A stretch of 21,328 bases of DNA from Minisyncoccota bacterium (GTDB taxonomy: Bacteria > Verrucomicrobiota > Lentisphaeria > Oligosphaerales > MVZH01), in NCBI GenBank assembly GCA_021734725.1, contig JAIPIM010000023.1, positions 1 to 21,328 of the forward strand, given 5' to 3'. Below, piece after piece: positions 14,083-21,328 of this stretch (its first letter is position 1; every line of letters starts with the position of its first letter). Made by a program: the position numbers and the translations under genes. The notes beneath the pieces are model-generated. The model was not told where the DNA came from, did no database searches, and saw only the letters and a program-made list of their open reading frames with translations.

Positions 14083-16323
14083 ATGGCGCAAGACGGCATA
14101 TTGCCCTTTAGCGACGCCGCAGTCGCTGACACTGACGACGGGGCGCATCAGGCGGTCACCGAAACAACAGTCAGCGGCGAGATAATGCGTATAGTTTTCG
14201 AAAGCGATGACGGTCAATACGTAGTTCTCCGGCTGTTGACTTCCAGCAACCGCGAACTGACCCTTGTGGGACCCATGCACGGCATGCTTGAGGGGCAGGA
14301 TATCGAGGCCAGAGGTCGCTGGGAAACTCATTCGCGCCATGGACGGCAGTTCCGTGTCACCCAGTACCGTGCTCTTCTTCCCTCTTCCGAGAAAGGAATC
14401 CGGCGCTATCTCGCCTCAGGGCTCATACCCGGGATTGGCCCGAAGCTCGCCGACCGCATTGTCGAACGCTTCGGTACGGACGCTCTGAACGTGCTTGATC
14501 ATTACCCAAAACGGCTGACGGACATCCCCGGCCTGGGGAAAAAGCGCGTGGACATGATCAACAAGGCCTGGAAGGAACACAGCCGGCAACGCGATACTTA
14601 CATTTTCCTGCAAGGACTGGGTCTTGGCCCCTCCTACTGTGCAAAGATATTCAATGCCTACGGCGCCGGCGCGGCGGAAACGGTTCGACGCAATCCGTAT
14701 CAGCTAGCCACCGATATTCACGGCATTGGCTTTACCATGGCGGACCGTATCGCCCGTGAGCTTGGCATTAACCCTGAGAGTCCGGTACGCCTGGCCGCCG
14801 GCATCGTTTATGCACTTCAGAAGCTGGCCGAAGACGGGCATGCCTGTTACCCGCGAACCAAACTTACGGCGTATCCCGCCGAGCTTCTGCAGGTTGACGC
14901 CGCCGCCGCAAAGATCGGCCTGCAACAAGCTATCATCGATGGACGCGTCGTTGAGGAGGCTGCCAGCCCCGCATTGCCTGAGCAATTCGTCTACAGCTTT
15001 AGGCTGCACGCCGCGGAAGCAAGCCTTGCTCAGTCAATACAACGACTGCTCGCCTGTCCCGTGCGAGCTGATACAGCAGACATCCGTCTGAGCGGACAGG
15101 AATACGAACTTCTCAACGCCAAACAGAAACACGCCGTTCGCGGTGCTTTCCAGTCCTGGATCAGCATCATTACTGGTGGTCCCGGCGTAGGTAAAACCAC
15201 GGTTACCGGCCGTATTGTGAACACGGCACGGCGCCTGGGACGCCGCGTATTCCTTGCGGCACCGACGGGACGCGCGGCGAAGCGCATGACCGAGAGTTGC
15301 GGAACAGCCGCTAAAACGATCCACCGTATGCTCAAATGGGATCCTCGTAAACGGTCATTCGTGTACGGTGCCGACCGGCCCGTACCGTGTGACGTCCTGA
15401 TCCTGGACGAAGTGAGTATGCTCGATATTGAACTGGCCAGTCAACTGTTTGCCGCCATCAAGACCGGTACGCACGTGGTCCTTGTCGGTGACCGCGATCA
15501 GCTGCCTTCTGTCGGGCCGGGGGCCGTATTAAACGATCTCATCGCGTGCGGTCGCATTCCCGTAACGCATCTCACGGAAATCTATCGCCAGGCAGAAGGA
15601 AGCCGCATTGTGCGGAATGCACATGCCATCAACCGCGGAGACTTTCCCGACCTGCGAACACCGCCGCGTGATATCACGGCGGATTTCTATTGGATCGAAC
15701 AGGAGGAGGCTGAACAGGTCGAACAGATTATCGCACGATTAGTGACCAAACGCATTCCGCAGCGTTTCCGGTTCAATCCAATGACTGACATACAGGTTTT
15801 AGCCCCCATGAATCGCGGCAGCTGCGGAACCCTCGCCCTGAACTCTCTGCTTCAACAACGCTTAAATCCGGGACCGGCACCCGAATTCCGGGTCGGTGAA
15901 CGCATTCTTCGCATCAACGATCGCATTATGCAGACAGTCAACAACTACGACAAAGGCGTTTTCAATGGAGAACTGGGGCAAATTATTCACGTTGATGCCA
16001 AGCGGAAAACCTTCAAAGTGATGTTTGATGAAGGCACCGTGGATTATGATTGGAACGAGGCGGATCAAGTGCGCCTGGCCTATGCCGTCACGGTGCACAA
16101 AGCGCAGGGCAGCGAGTTTCCTGTCGTGATCCTGCCCGTGCTCACCCGCCATTTCGTCATGCTCCAACGCAACCTTATTTATACGGGGATGACACGCGCG
16201 CGCCGGCTCCTGATCATGATTGGCACCCGCAAAGCACTCGCCATTGCCGTCCGAAATGACAAACCCGCCTTTCGTTATACCGGCCTGGCCGCAAGGCTGT
16301 CGCGAGACAGAGACACCTTATAA
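14083..16323 (+). CDS. recD2: RecD2 helicase (RecD-like, RecBC-independent)
   Basis: 746 residues, superfamily 1 5'-3' DNA helicase. An N-terminal OB-like region (about 28-100) is followed by helix-hairpin-helix repeats (about 110-215, with LIPGIGPKLADRI and IPGLGKKRVDMI), the hallmark of RecD2 as opposed to RecBCD-type RecD. The motor has Walker A GGPGVGKTT (about 365-373), LILDEVSMLD (about 439-448), VLVGDRDQLPSVGPG (about 466-480), TEIYRQ, LAPMNRGSCG, VHKAQGSEFPVVILP (about 671-685), and YTGMTRARRLL near the end. It acts on DNA in the cytoplasm, in mismatch and recombination repair and at stalled forks. ATG at 14083 with AGGGAG at 14071-14076. No recB or recC is nearby. All motor motifs look intact. 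Confidence 0.96.
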   Translation: MAQDGILPFSDAAVADTDDGAHQAVTETTVSGEIMRIVFESDDGQYVVLRLLTSSNRELTLVGPMHGMLEGQDIEARGRWETHSRHGRQFRVTQYRALLPSSEKGIRRYLASGLIPGIGPKLADRIVERFGTDALNVLDHYPKRLTDIPGLGKKRVDMINKAWKEHSRQRDTYIFLQGLGLGPSYCAKIFNAYGAGAAETVRRNPYQLATDIHGIGFTMADRIARELGINPESPVRLAAGIVYALQKLAEDGHACYPRTKLTAYPAELLQVDAAAAKIGLQQAIIDGRVVEEAASPALPEQFVYSFRLHAAEASLAQSIQRLLACPVRADTADIRLSGQEYELLNAKQKHAVRGAFQSWISIITGGPGVGKTTVTGRIVNTARRLGRRVFLAAPTGRAAKRMTESCGTAAKTIHRMLKWDPRKRSFVYGADRPVPCDVLILDEVSMLDIELASQLFAAIKTGTHVVLVGDRDQLPSVGPGAVLNDLIACGRIPVTHLTEIYRQAEGSRIVRNAHAINRGDFPDLRTPPRDITADFYWIEQEEAEQVEQIIARLVTKRIPQRFRFNPMTDIQVLAPMNRGSCGTLALNSLLQQRLNPGPAPEFRVGERILRINDRIMQTVNNYDKGVFNGELGQIIHVDAKRKTFKVMFDEGTVDYDWNEADQVRLAYAVTVHKAQGSEFPVVILPVLTRHFVMLQRNLIYTGMTRARRLLIMIGTRKALAIAVRNDKPAFRYTGLAARLSRDRDTL

Positions 16324-16331
16324 ACTCCAGA

Positions 16332-16361
16332 TTGCATGAACCATTTGAGACGTGCTATAGT
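16332..16361 (+). promoter_or_regulatory. Sigma-70-like promoter upstream of the lipoprotein gene
   Basis: TTGCAT (16332-16337) and TATAGT (16356-16361) are separated by 18 bases; a perfect TATAAT overlaps just after (16362-16367) but lacks a well-spaced -35. The transcript would begin about 160 bases before the ATG at 16527, leaving an unusually long leader with a small 6 bp stem at 16421-16436. Confidence 0.5.
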
Positions 16362-16526
16362 TATAATGACGCGCGCAAAGCTCTTGCGTCCATGTTGGTA
16401 AGAAAAAGAATCGATGTCCGGATCGCTATCGCGATCGAAACACTATGGCTTGTACAAACCCAAAATAGGGCGAGCAGAATCCTGCATTGCGCACGATTCC
16501 GCCGCAGCAGAAAGGGGCTGGGCATT

Positions 16527-17006
16527 ATGCGACACACCTTGCAGCGCATCCTTTCAATCGGCTTTGCAGCCAGTCTTGTAATCGCTGTTCTTATCACTGC
16601 CGGCTGTGCTACACCGGCCAGGCGTATCCGCAAAAATCCAGAAACCTTCGCCTCTCTTTCCCAGGACATACAGAAGAAAGTCCAGAACGGCGAGATTGCT
16701 TTGGGATTCCCGAAGAAGGCGGTTTACCTGGCGCTGGGGGCGCCCGACCGGACGTATCGCCGGACAACTGAAACAGGAAGCACGCTGATGTGGTCGTACG
16801 TGCGCAGTTATACAGATTACAGTGGCACATGGTGGCCTCCCCGGCACAGGGTGTTGGTTACCGCCGAAGGGGGGACACGCTGGTACCGCACGACACTCAC
16901 GGACAGCTTTTGGCACAGCCGGGTTCAGCGCGAGTATGAATACCTTAGGGTTGAGTTCGAAAACGACCGCGTGATCACAATCGAACGCCTCGCCGAAGAC
17001 GACTGA
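16527..17006 (+). CDS. Small lipoprotein, possibly BamE/SmpA-like
   Basis: 159 residues from the ATG at 16527, which has AAGGGG at 16512-16517 and opens directly into a lipoprotein signal. The hydrophobic helix (about 8-26) ends in TAGC, so Cys27 would be lipidated. The frame runs back to 16332, but that part overlaps the promoter. The mature part begins with a helical stretch (LSQDIQKKVQNGEIALGFPKK in parts), then AVYLALGAPDRTYRRTTETG and a strand LMWSYV, an order that recalls the BamE fold (short helices, 'G-x-P' turn, Trp-Tyr strand). A basic, aromatic stretch follows (about 100-130). No enzyme motif is seen. Location: envelope, outer or inner membrane. The BamE likeness is an inference. 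Confidence 0.72.
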   Translation: MRHTLQRILSIGFAASLVIAVLITAGCATPARRIRKNPETFASLSQDIQKKVQNGEIALGFPKKAVYLALGAPDRTYRRTTETGSTLMWSYVRSYTDYSGTWWPPRHRVLVTAEGGTRWYRTTLTDSFWHSRVQREYEYLRVEFENDRVITIERLAEDD

Positions 17007-17114
17007 CCGTCGTCCCGGATCGCAACATCTTGAACTCTTCGTGCTTCTGCCTTCGTAATTCAGGGCGATTGCTGCCGAAACATTATCGCTTCCAAACCAG
17101 ATCCTGAAGACCCT

Positions 17115-17145
17115 GAAAAAAGCCCCCGTCAGCGCGACGGGGGCT
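17115..17145 (-). terminator. Intrinsic terminator of the aldolase gene
   Basis: On the minus strand AGCCCCCGTC pairs with GACGGGGGCT around a 5-base loop and is followed by TTTTTT (plus-strand A run at 17116-17121). A classic strong rho-independent terminator 22 bases after the aldolase stop. On the plus strand it lacks a T tract but may also slow readthrough from the lipoprotein gene. Confidence 0.92.
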
Positions 17146-17167
17146 GAATAAGGCACCGCGATTAAGC

Positions 17168-18118
17168 TTAGAGCCCAAGCACCTGCCGCACCTTCGGAAG
17201 TTGTCCGGCGCTGCCCAACTTTTCGTTTTTACCGGCGATGAACTTGGCGTATTCATCCATGAACACTATTCCGGGCTTCCGCAAGTCAAAATTGTCTGGA
17301 TGCTCGAGAAAATGTTCGCGATGGACACGCGTCCAGACCAATCGTCCATCCGTATCGATATTCACCTTGGTCACACCAAGTTCCGCGGCGTGCTTGAACT
17401 GATCGGCGTCAACGCCTTTGGCGCCTTCCAGTTTTCCGCCGGCTTTATTAATCCTCTCGACCTCATCTTGCGGCACCGAACTGCTGCCGTGCATAACCAG
17501 CGGAAAGCCGGGCAGGCGTTTCTGGATATCTTCCAAGACGTCGAAATGCAGTCCTTGCGTGCCGCTGAACTTGAATGCCCCGTGGCTGGTCCCGATCGCA
17601 CACGCCAGGCTGTCGCATCCGGACCGCTCGACAAACTCTTTGGCCTGTGCCGGATTCGTCAGTTTCGCTTCTTCCTCGCTGACCACAACATGCTCTTCCA
17701 CGCCTCCAAGCTGCCCCAGTTCGGCTTCTACGGCAATACCCTTGGCGTGCGCCGCATCAACCACGCGCTTGGTGGCCGCAATATTCCCTTCAAAATCTTC
17801 GTGGCTGGCGTCAATCATCACGGAACTGTAGAAACCGCTGTCGATGCAGTCATAACATGTTTCCTCATCTCCATGATCCAGGTGAACCGCAAACACAGCT
17901 TGCGGGAACAATTCATCCGCTCCGCGGATCAAAGCTTCCAACATTGCTTTATCGGTATATGAACGAGCGCCCTTGCTTATTTGGATAATAAACGGTGCCT
18001 GGCTGTCGACATTTCCTCGAAACAGCCCCATACACTGTTCAAGGTTGTTGATATTATAGGCGCCGATGGCATACTTTCCGTAGGCTGTTTTGAAAAGATC
18101 TTTGGTGGTAACAATCAT
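17168..18118 (-). CDS. fba: Class II fructose-bisphosphate aldolase
   Basis: 316 residues. Zinc-dependent aldolase of glycolysis and gluconeogenesis, cleaving fructose 1,6-bisphosphate to dihydroxyacetone phosphate and glyceraldehyde 3-phosphate. Metal and catalytic residues are in place: Asp81/His82 (VHLDHGD), Glu133 (VEAELGQLGG), His179 (IGTSHGAFKF), His210 (VMHGSSSVP) and the phosphate-binding KVNIDTDGR (251-259). I choose the second ATG (18116-18118): AAGGAG directly abuts the first ATG at 18122-18124, leaving no spacing for it, but stands six bases from the second. The sequence matches the long class II form found in many anaerobes; the related tagatose-type aldolases cannot be fully excluded. 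It has its own promoter candidate and a strong terminator, so it is monocistronic. Confidence 0.95.
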   Translation of the reverse strand: MIVTTKDLFKTAYGKYAIGAYNINNLEQCMGLFRGNVDSQAPFIIQISKGARSYTDKAMLEALIRGADELFPQAVFAVHLDHGDEETCYDCIDSGFYSSVMIDASHEDFEGNIAATKRVVDAAHAKGIAVEAELGQLGGVEEHVVVSEEEAKLTNPAQAKEFVERSGCDSLACAIGTSHGAFKFSGTQGLHFDVLEDIQKRLPGFPLVMHGSSSVPQDEVERINKAGGKLEGAKGVDADQFKHAAELGVTKVNIDTDGRLVWTRVHREHFLEHPDNFDLRKPGIVFMDEYAKFIAGKNEKLGSAGQLPKVRQVLGL

Positions 18119-18220
18119 TGGCATCTCCTTTATTTACGTGGCAACGACAGTGAGGGGTTTAACTGGAACCGTCAAATGAAATCAGTTACAGTCAACACCG
18201 AAAAACGGTCCATCAATCTC

Positions 18221-18249
18221 TTGCCCGGGGGGCAAAAGCCAGTTAATAT
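18221..18249 (+). promoter_or_regulatory. Weak promoter candidate for the kinase gene
   Basis: TTGCCC (18221-18226) and TAATAT (18244-18249) are separated by 17 bases, facing and overlapping the minus-strand aldolase promoter candidate. Nearby TTAGTTGT occurs twice, 15 bases apart (18257-18264 and 18272-18279), a possible regulator site. Confidence 0.25.
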
Positions 18250-18272
18250 ATTACATTTAGTTGTGTTGTCAT
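18245..18272 (-). promoter_or_regulatory. Promoter candidate of the aldolase gene
   Basis: On the minus strand ATGACA (18267-18272) and TATATT (18245-18250) are separated by 16 bases, each matching five of six consensus positions. It would give a leader of about 120 bases. Confidence 0.4.
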
Positions 18273-18306
18273 TAGTTGTAACAGAAGTTTTACACGAAGA
18301 GACCCT

Positions 18307-20727
18307 ATGCGTTTTCAATGTCCAAATTGTCTGAGCATTGTCGCCATTGAAGACAGTCAAGCCGGGCAGGCGGTAGCCTGCGGGCACTGCAACAGTATTA
18401 TTGCGGTACCCGGTTCACGGCTGGCACCGGGTGCGGTAATTGACGATTTCGTCATCGAAAAGGAAATCGGCAAGGGGGGGCTGGCGACTGTTTACCTGGC
18501 GCATCAACTCTCACTGGACCGCTCCGTTGCGCTCAAAATCCTTCATGAGGAATACGCGGCGGATGGTGAATTTATCGCCAACTTCATTCGCGAGGCACGC
18601 GCGGCAGCCCAGTTGAATCACCCCAACATCGTGCAGGCCTACGCCGTCGGCGAGGAAGAGGGGATTCATTTTTTCGCAATGGAATACGTACAAGGCACCA
18701 CGCTGAAAAGCATCCTGGCGCACAGTGGACGGCTGGTGGTTGACCGCGCCCTCATGATTGGTCGCGAAATCGCGAAGGCAATTGACTTTGCCTGGAAAGA
18801 AAAGCAACTGGTCCATCGCGACATAAAACCGGATAACATTATCCTCATGGAATCCGGCCAAGTGAAACTCGCCGACCTCGGGCTGGCTCGTGCCGGCAGT
18901 GACATTCGGCAAGAAGGTGGTTCCGAGATTTTGGGGACACCGCAATACATTGCGCCTGAGCTTCTGCTGGGCAAGCAAGCCGACAACCGAACGGACATTT
19001 ACAGCCTGGGCGCAACCTTGTACCACGCGCTCACGGGGGAATATCCCTACAGCGGAAACACTGCCACGGAGATTGCGCGCAAACATATTTCTGATCCGCT
19101 GCGGTCTCCTCACCAAGTAGTTGCTGACATCCCTGAACCCGTGTCCCGGCTGGTCGAGATCATGCTTGCCAAACGCCCGGGCCATCGCTTCGATTCCGCC
19201 GAAGAATTCATTCAGGAACTGGATCGCGTTCAAGGGGGCAAGGTTCCGGAGCACACGCTCACACGGTCGTTTCAAAAGCCGATTGATCTGGGAAACGTGG
19301 ATTCTGAACTCGAGGTCCGCCCGCCAACCCCTGAAGAGGCGGCAGCCGAAGAGGCGGCCGAAAAACGAGCTGCTTCCGGTGCTAAATCCGTCGGAGGTAC
19401 AACAGGACGACGCTTGAAAATAAGCAAGAAAAAACGAGCGGGCGGTAAAGCGACCAGATCCACGGCAAAGAAATCGAAGGTGGCGGCTGTCAGTCGTGCT
19501 CGCCCGACAGGAACGCAGGCGGAAAAACCTTCTGCCACTGAAGAAGAGGCTTCGCCGCAAGAGACCCCGCAAGCGGAAGAGGCCACGTCCCAGACAAAAG
19601 ACCAGACACACAAGGAAGCGGATACGGGCGAGAACGCGCACGTCAAGCGCCGAAAGCCATCCGGCCCAAAACTCTCTATTGGGACCATGGCCGGTATCGT
19701 CGTGGCGCTGGTCGTTGTGGCTATTATCGGAATCATTATTTTTGCACAATGGCGCAAGGGGCGGGAACGGCTCAACCAATTGGCGGAACAGGGCCTGACT
19801 GAAAAACAAGCTTCCCTCATCACGCAATTTTCCAGCTTCACAAAACAAAACCATCCATATGAGACCGTTTTGGAACGGGCCCGCGAACTGCGTGCAAGCT
19901 TCCCTGAAGCAGAGGCGTTCAAAGAACGTATTATGACCATTGCACAACCCTATCTCGAAGAAGAAATTCGACGCTTACGTGAACAGCAATATCGAAAAGA
20001 ACTGGACGACTGGCGGAAGCTTTCTCGCGACTTGCAGGCACAGGAGCGCGAACGGCTGGCGGAATTGGAGCGTCAACGCCTTTTGGAAGAACAAAGGCGC
20101 CAGGAGCAACGTGCGGCCGAACAGGCGCGCCGTGAACGTGAAGAAAAACTGGAGAAACTCCGCGAGCAACAGAGCGATCTCCGGCGTCAAGCAATACAAC
20201 TCTGCCAGCAACACGAATACGATCGTGCCAAAACACTTTTCACTGGGATGACACTGTCTGACGAACCGGAGTTCAGCGCATGGGCCAAGGCTAAACAAGA
20301 TACAATTGACCTTGCCTCCAAAGCCTTCAATCTGGTCCGTAATTCCGGAGATACGTTGAAGGGCATCAAAATCTCAGTGCCTAAACACCCCCGGAAAACG
20401 GAGATCACCAACATCGGCGTACGTCACATCAATTCCGTGATCCGGGAAAAGGTGTACGAACGCGGAGTCTTCGTCCGCGAGAAAGTCGAACCCGTAACCG
20501 TCCCCCTGGACGAATGTCCCAGCGAACAACTGATGAACCTGATGGAAATTGCCTGGAGGAAACAGGGGGGAAGCGAATCGGAATTCAACCTGATGGCCGG
20601 TGCTTACCTATTAGCTCGCGGCGAGCAACTGGGGCAAAGCCTGCGACGCCTGAGAAACACCGAATTCACCGAGCGCGCTGAGCCCATGATCGAGGAACTG
20701 GAAACCATCCGGGCCAGCGCCAGCTGA
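18307..20727 (+). CDS. Membrane Ser/Thr protein kinase with N-terminal zinc ribbon and coiled-coil C-terminal region
   Basis: 806 residues. A zinc-ribbon-like pair of CxxC motifs (Cys5/8, Cys25/28) precedes a Hanks-type kinase domain (about 48-305). The glycine loop is IGKGGLATVY (third glycine replaced by Ala60), with Lys77 (VALKIL), Glu96, HRDIKPDN (170-177, Asp172 catalytic), ADLGLAR (DLG instead of DFG, common in bacteria), and APE (216-218). The kinase looks active. A long Lys/Glu/Ala-rich, low-complexity linker (about 335-455) leads to one membrane helix (about 459-480). The C-terminal region has a strongly charged coiled coil (about 548-628) and a folded end of unknown family. By the usual topology the kinase is inside and the C-terminal part outside. 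The ribosome site is weak (GAAGAG). The metallophosphoesterase follows after 30 bases. Substrates unknown. Confidence 0.92.
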   Translation: MRFQCPNCLSIVAIEDSQAGQAVACGHCNSIIAVPGSRLAPGAVIDDFVIEKEIGKGGLATVYLAHQLSLDRSVALKILHEEYAADGEFIANFIREARAAAQLNHPNIVQAYAVGEEEGIHFFAMEYVQGTTLKSILAHSGRLVVDRALMIGREIAKAIDFAWKEKQLVHRDIKPDNIILMESGQVKLADLGLARAGSDIRQEGGSEILGTPQYIAPELLLGKQADNRTDIYSLGATLYHALTGEYPYSGNTATEIARKHISDPLRSPHQVVADIPEPVSRLVEIMLAKRPGHRFDSAEEFIQELDRVQGGKVPEHTLTRSFQKPIDLGNVDSELEVRPPTPEEAAAEEAAEKRAASGAKSVGGTTGRRLKISKKKRAGGKATRSTAKKSKVAAVSRARPTGTQAEKPSATEEEASPQETPQAEEATSQTKDQTHKEADTGENAHVKRRKPSGPKLSIGTMAGIVVALVVVAIIGIIIFAQWRKGRERLNQLAEQGLTEKQASLITQFSSFTKQNHPYETVLERARELRASFPEAEAFKERIMTIAQPYLEEEIRRLREQQYRKELDDWRKLSRDLQAQERERLAELERQRLLEEQRRQEQRAAEQARREREEKLEKLREQQSDLRRQAIQLCQQHEYDRAKTLFTGMTLSDEPEFSAWAKAKQDTIDLASKAFNLVRNSGDTLKGIKISVPKHPRKTEITNIGVRHINSVIREKVYERGVFVREKVEPVTVPLDECPSEQLMNLMEIAWRKQGGSESEFNLMAGAYLLARGEQLGQSLRRLRNTEFTERAEPMIEELETIRASAS

Positions 20728-20757
20728 GTCAGGTTTGAGCAGGCGGGTGATACACTC

Positions 20758-21328
20758 GTGCGGATAATCCACTTTTCAGACATACACCTCGGTGCCTGGA
20801 CGCGCGATTTATCCGCCATTTTTGACAAACGCCTCCTGGGACAGCTTAACTATCTGCTCCGCCGCAAGCGACGGTTACACGAAGAGTATATTCGTCGCGC
20901 TGTCGAAAAGATCCCCGCGATGCACCCGGACATCGTTGTGTGCAGCGGCGATATCACGTGCGTCGGGTCTCCGGAAGAATTTCGCAAGGCAATTGGTCTG
21001 CTGAGACCGTTCGTTGACCACGAAGAGTTCGATTTCCTTTATGTGCCCGGCAACCACGATGCATACGTGCGTAAAAAAGAATGTCGCGCGAGCTTGGAGC
21101 AAGCATTCCATGCGTTAAATAAACGACGCTGGAGAATCGGGGATTTGCCGGTTGTGCTGACGTACGGTGACGTGCAGGTGTTCCTGCTTAACGAATGCAG
21201 CCCGACCTCGATCGTTTCCTCGGCGGGCAGACTGTCGGACGCAAGCAAGCAAGCTCTTGCCGCCCACCTGTCCAAACCGCGCACCGCAAACGCCGTCCGA
21301 ATACTTGTTGGCCATTTCCCGCCGTGCC
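20758..21328 (+). CDS. Calcineurin-like metallophosphoesterase, 3' end outside window
   Basis: 190 residues are visible and the frame is still open at the window end. All metal-site motifs of the superfamily appear in order: FSDIHLG (Asp8, His10), CSGDIT (Gly64-Asp65), VPGNHD (Asn99-His100) and GHFP (His186); the last His pair lies beyond the window. The family cleaves phosphoester or phosphoanhydride bonds with two metals; relatives include cAMP phosphodiesterase CpdA and LpxH-like UDP-sugar hydrolases, so the substrate is open. The start is the GTG at 20758 (AGGCGGG at 20741-20747); the frame upstream meets the kinase stop at 20725-20727. A basic, amphipathic insert (about 23-48) after the first motif could touch membrane. 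Close spacing to the kinase suggests one transcript. Confidence 0.88.
   Translation, partial: MRIIHFSDIHLGAWTRDLSAIFDKRLLGQLNYLLRRKRRLHEEYIRRAVEKIPAMHPDIVVCSGDITCVGSPEEFRKAIGLLRPFVDHEEFDFLYVPGNHDAYVRKKECRASLEQAFHALNKRRWRIGDLPVVLTYGDVQVFLLNECSPTSIVSSAGRLSDASKQALAAHLSKPRTANAVRILVGHFPPC

Noticed and set aside
17201..17962. 253-codon plus-strand frame opposite the aldolase
   Set aside because: Antisense shadow of a well-identified gene, no ribosome site, no recognised domain.
18122..18124. First ATG of the aldolase gene
   Set aside because: The AAGGAG ribosome site directly abuts this ATG; the second ATG, six bases further, has correct spacing and matches the usual start.
18511..19947. 478-codon minus-strand frame opposite the kinase gene
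   Set aside because: It is the shadow of a high-GC3 gene on the other strand; the plus strand has all kinase motifs and the minus translation has no family resemblance.

Overview
The window looks like a piece of an ordinary bacterial chromosome with moderately high GC. It carries 15 supported protein genes (two cut by the window edges), one tRNA gene and no rRNA, CRISPR array, transposase or phage gene. The mix of families points to the PVC side of bacteria, possibly Kiritimatiellota, Lentisphaerota or a neighbour: a secreted DUF4159 protein, a zinc-ribbon/kinase/transmembrane/coiled-coil fusion, a stand-alone CBM48 protein, a BamE-like lipoprotein and a DUF4432 sugar mutarotase. This placement is inference from gene content and style; no marker gene in the window settles it.

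Layout. 2-1393 (+): C-terminal part of an ArnT/PMT-like membrane glycosyltransferase. 1632-2705 (+): RlmN. 2762-2820: a long, nearly perfect inverted repeat in the leader of the next gene. 2916-3806 (+): xylose-isomerase-like TIM barrel. 3807-4279: gene-poor. 4280-5736 (+): a two-gene translationally coupled unit, DUF523-DUF1722 fusion then a membrane TPR protein. 5865-6146 (+): single CBM48 domain. 6242-6706 (+): YbaK-type aminoacyl-tRNA deacylase. 6707-7238: gene-poor, holding hairpins and the terminator of the convergent gene. 7239-8540 (-): DUF401 transporter, divergent from 8761-9420 (+), a double PRC-barrel protein. 9680-9764 (+): tRNA-Leu(UAG). 9859-10887 (+): DUF4432 aldose-epimerase-like enzyme. 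11149-12696 (-): secreted tandem DUF4159 protein. 12697-13216: gene-poor. 13217-16323 (+): SpoU-type RNA methyltransferase and RecD2 helicase. 16527-17006 (+): small lipoprotein. 17168-18118 (-): class II fructose-bisphosphate aldolase with a textbook terminator. 18307-20727 (+): membrane Ser/Thr kinase, followed in the same direction by the start of a metallophosphoesterase (20758 to the window end).

The genes do not add up to one pathway. Most are housekeeping: rRNA/tRNA modification (RlmN, SpoU methylase), translation quality control (YbaK), DNA repair (RecD2), central carbon metabolism (aldolase) and sugar metabolism (TIM barrel, DUF4432, CBM48). The less understood parts are the DUF523-DUF1722/TPR pair, the DUF401 and PRC-barrel divergent pair, the tandem DUF4159 protein, and the kinase/phosphoesterase pair.

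Regulatory signals are readable: several upstream regions share a -10-like TATAGT hexamer, in three cases with a reasonable -35 at 17-18 bases. Hairpins without T tracts lie near several gene ends, while two minus-strand genes have hairpin-plus-T-tract terminators. I found no convincing new multi-gene system; the observations below are modest leads.
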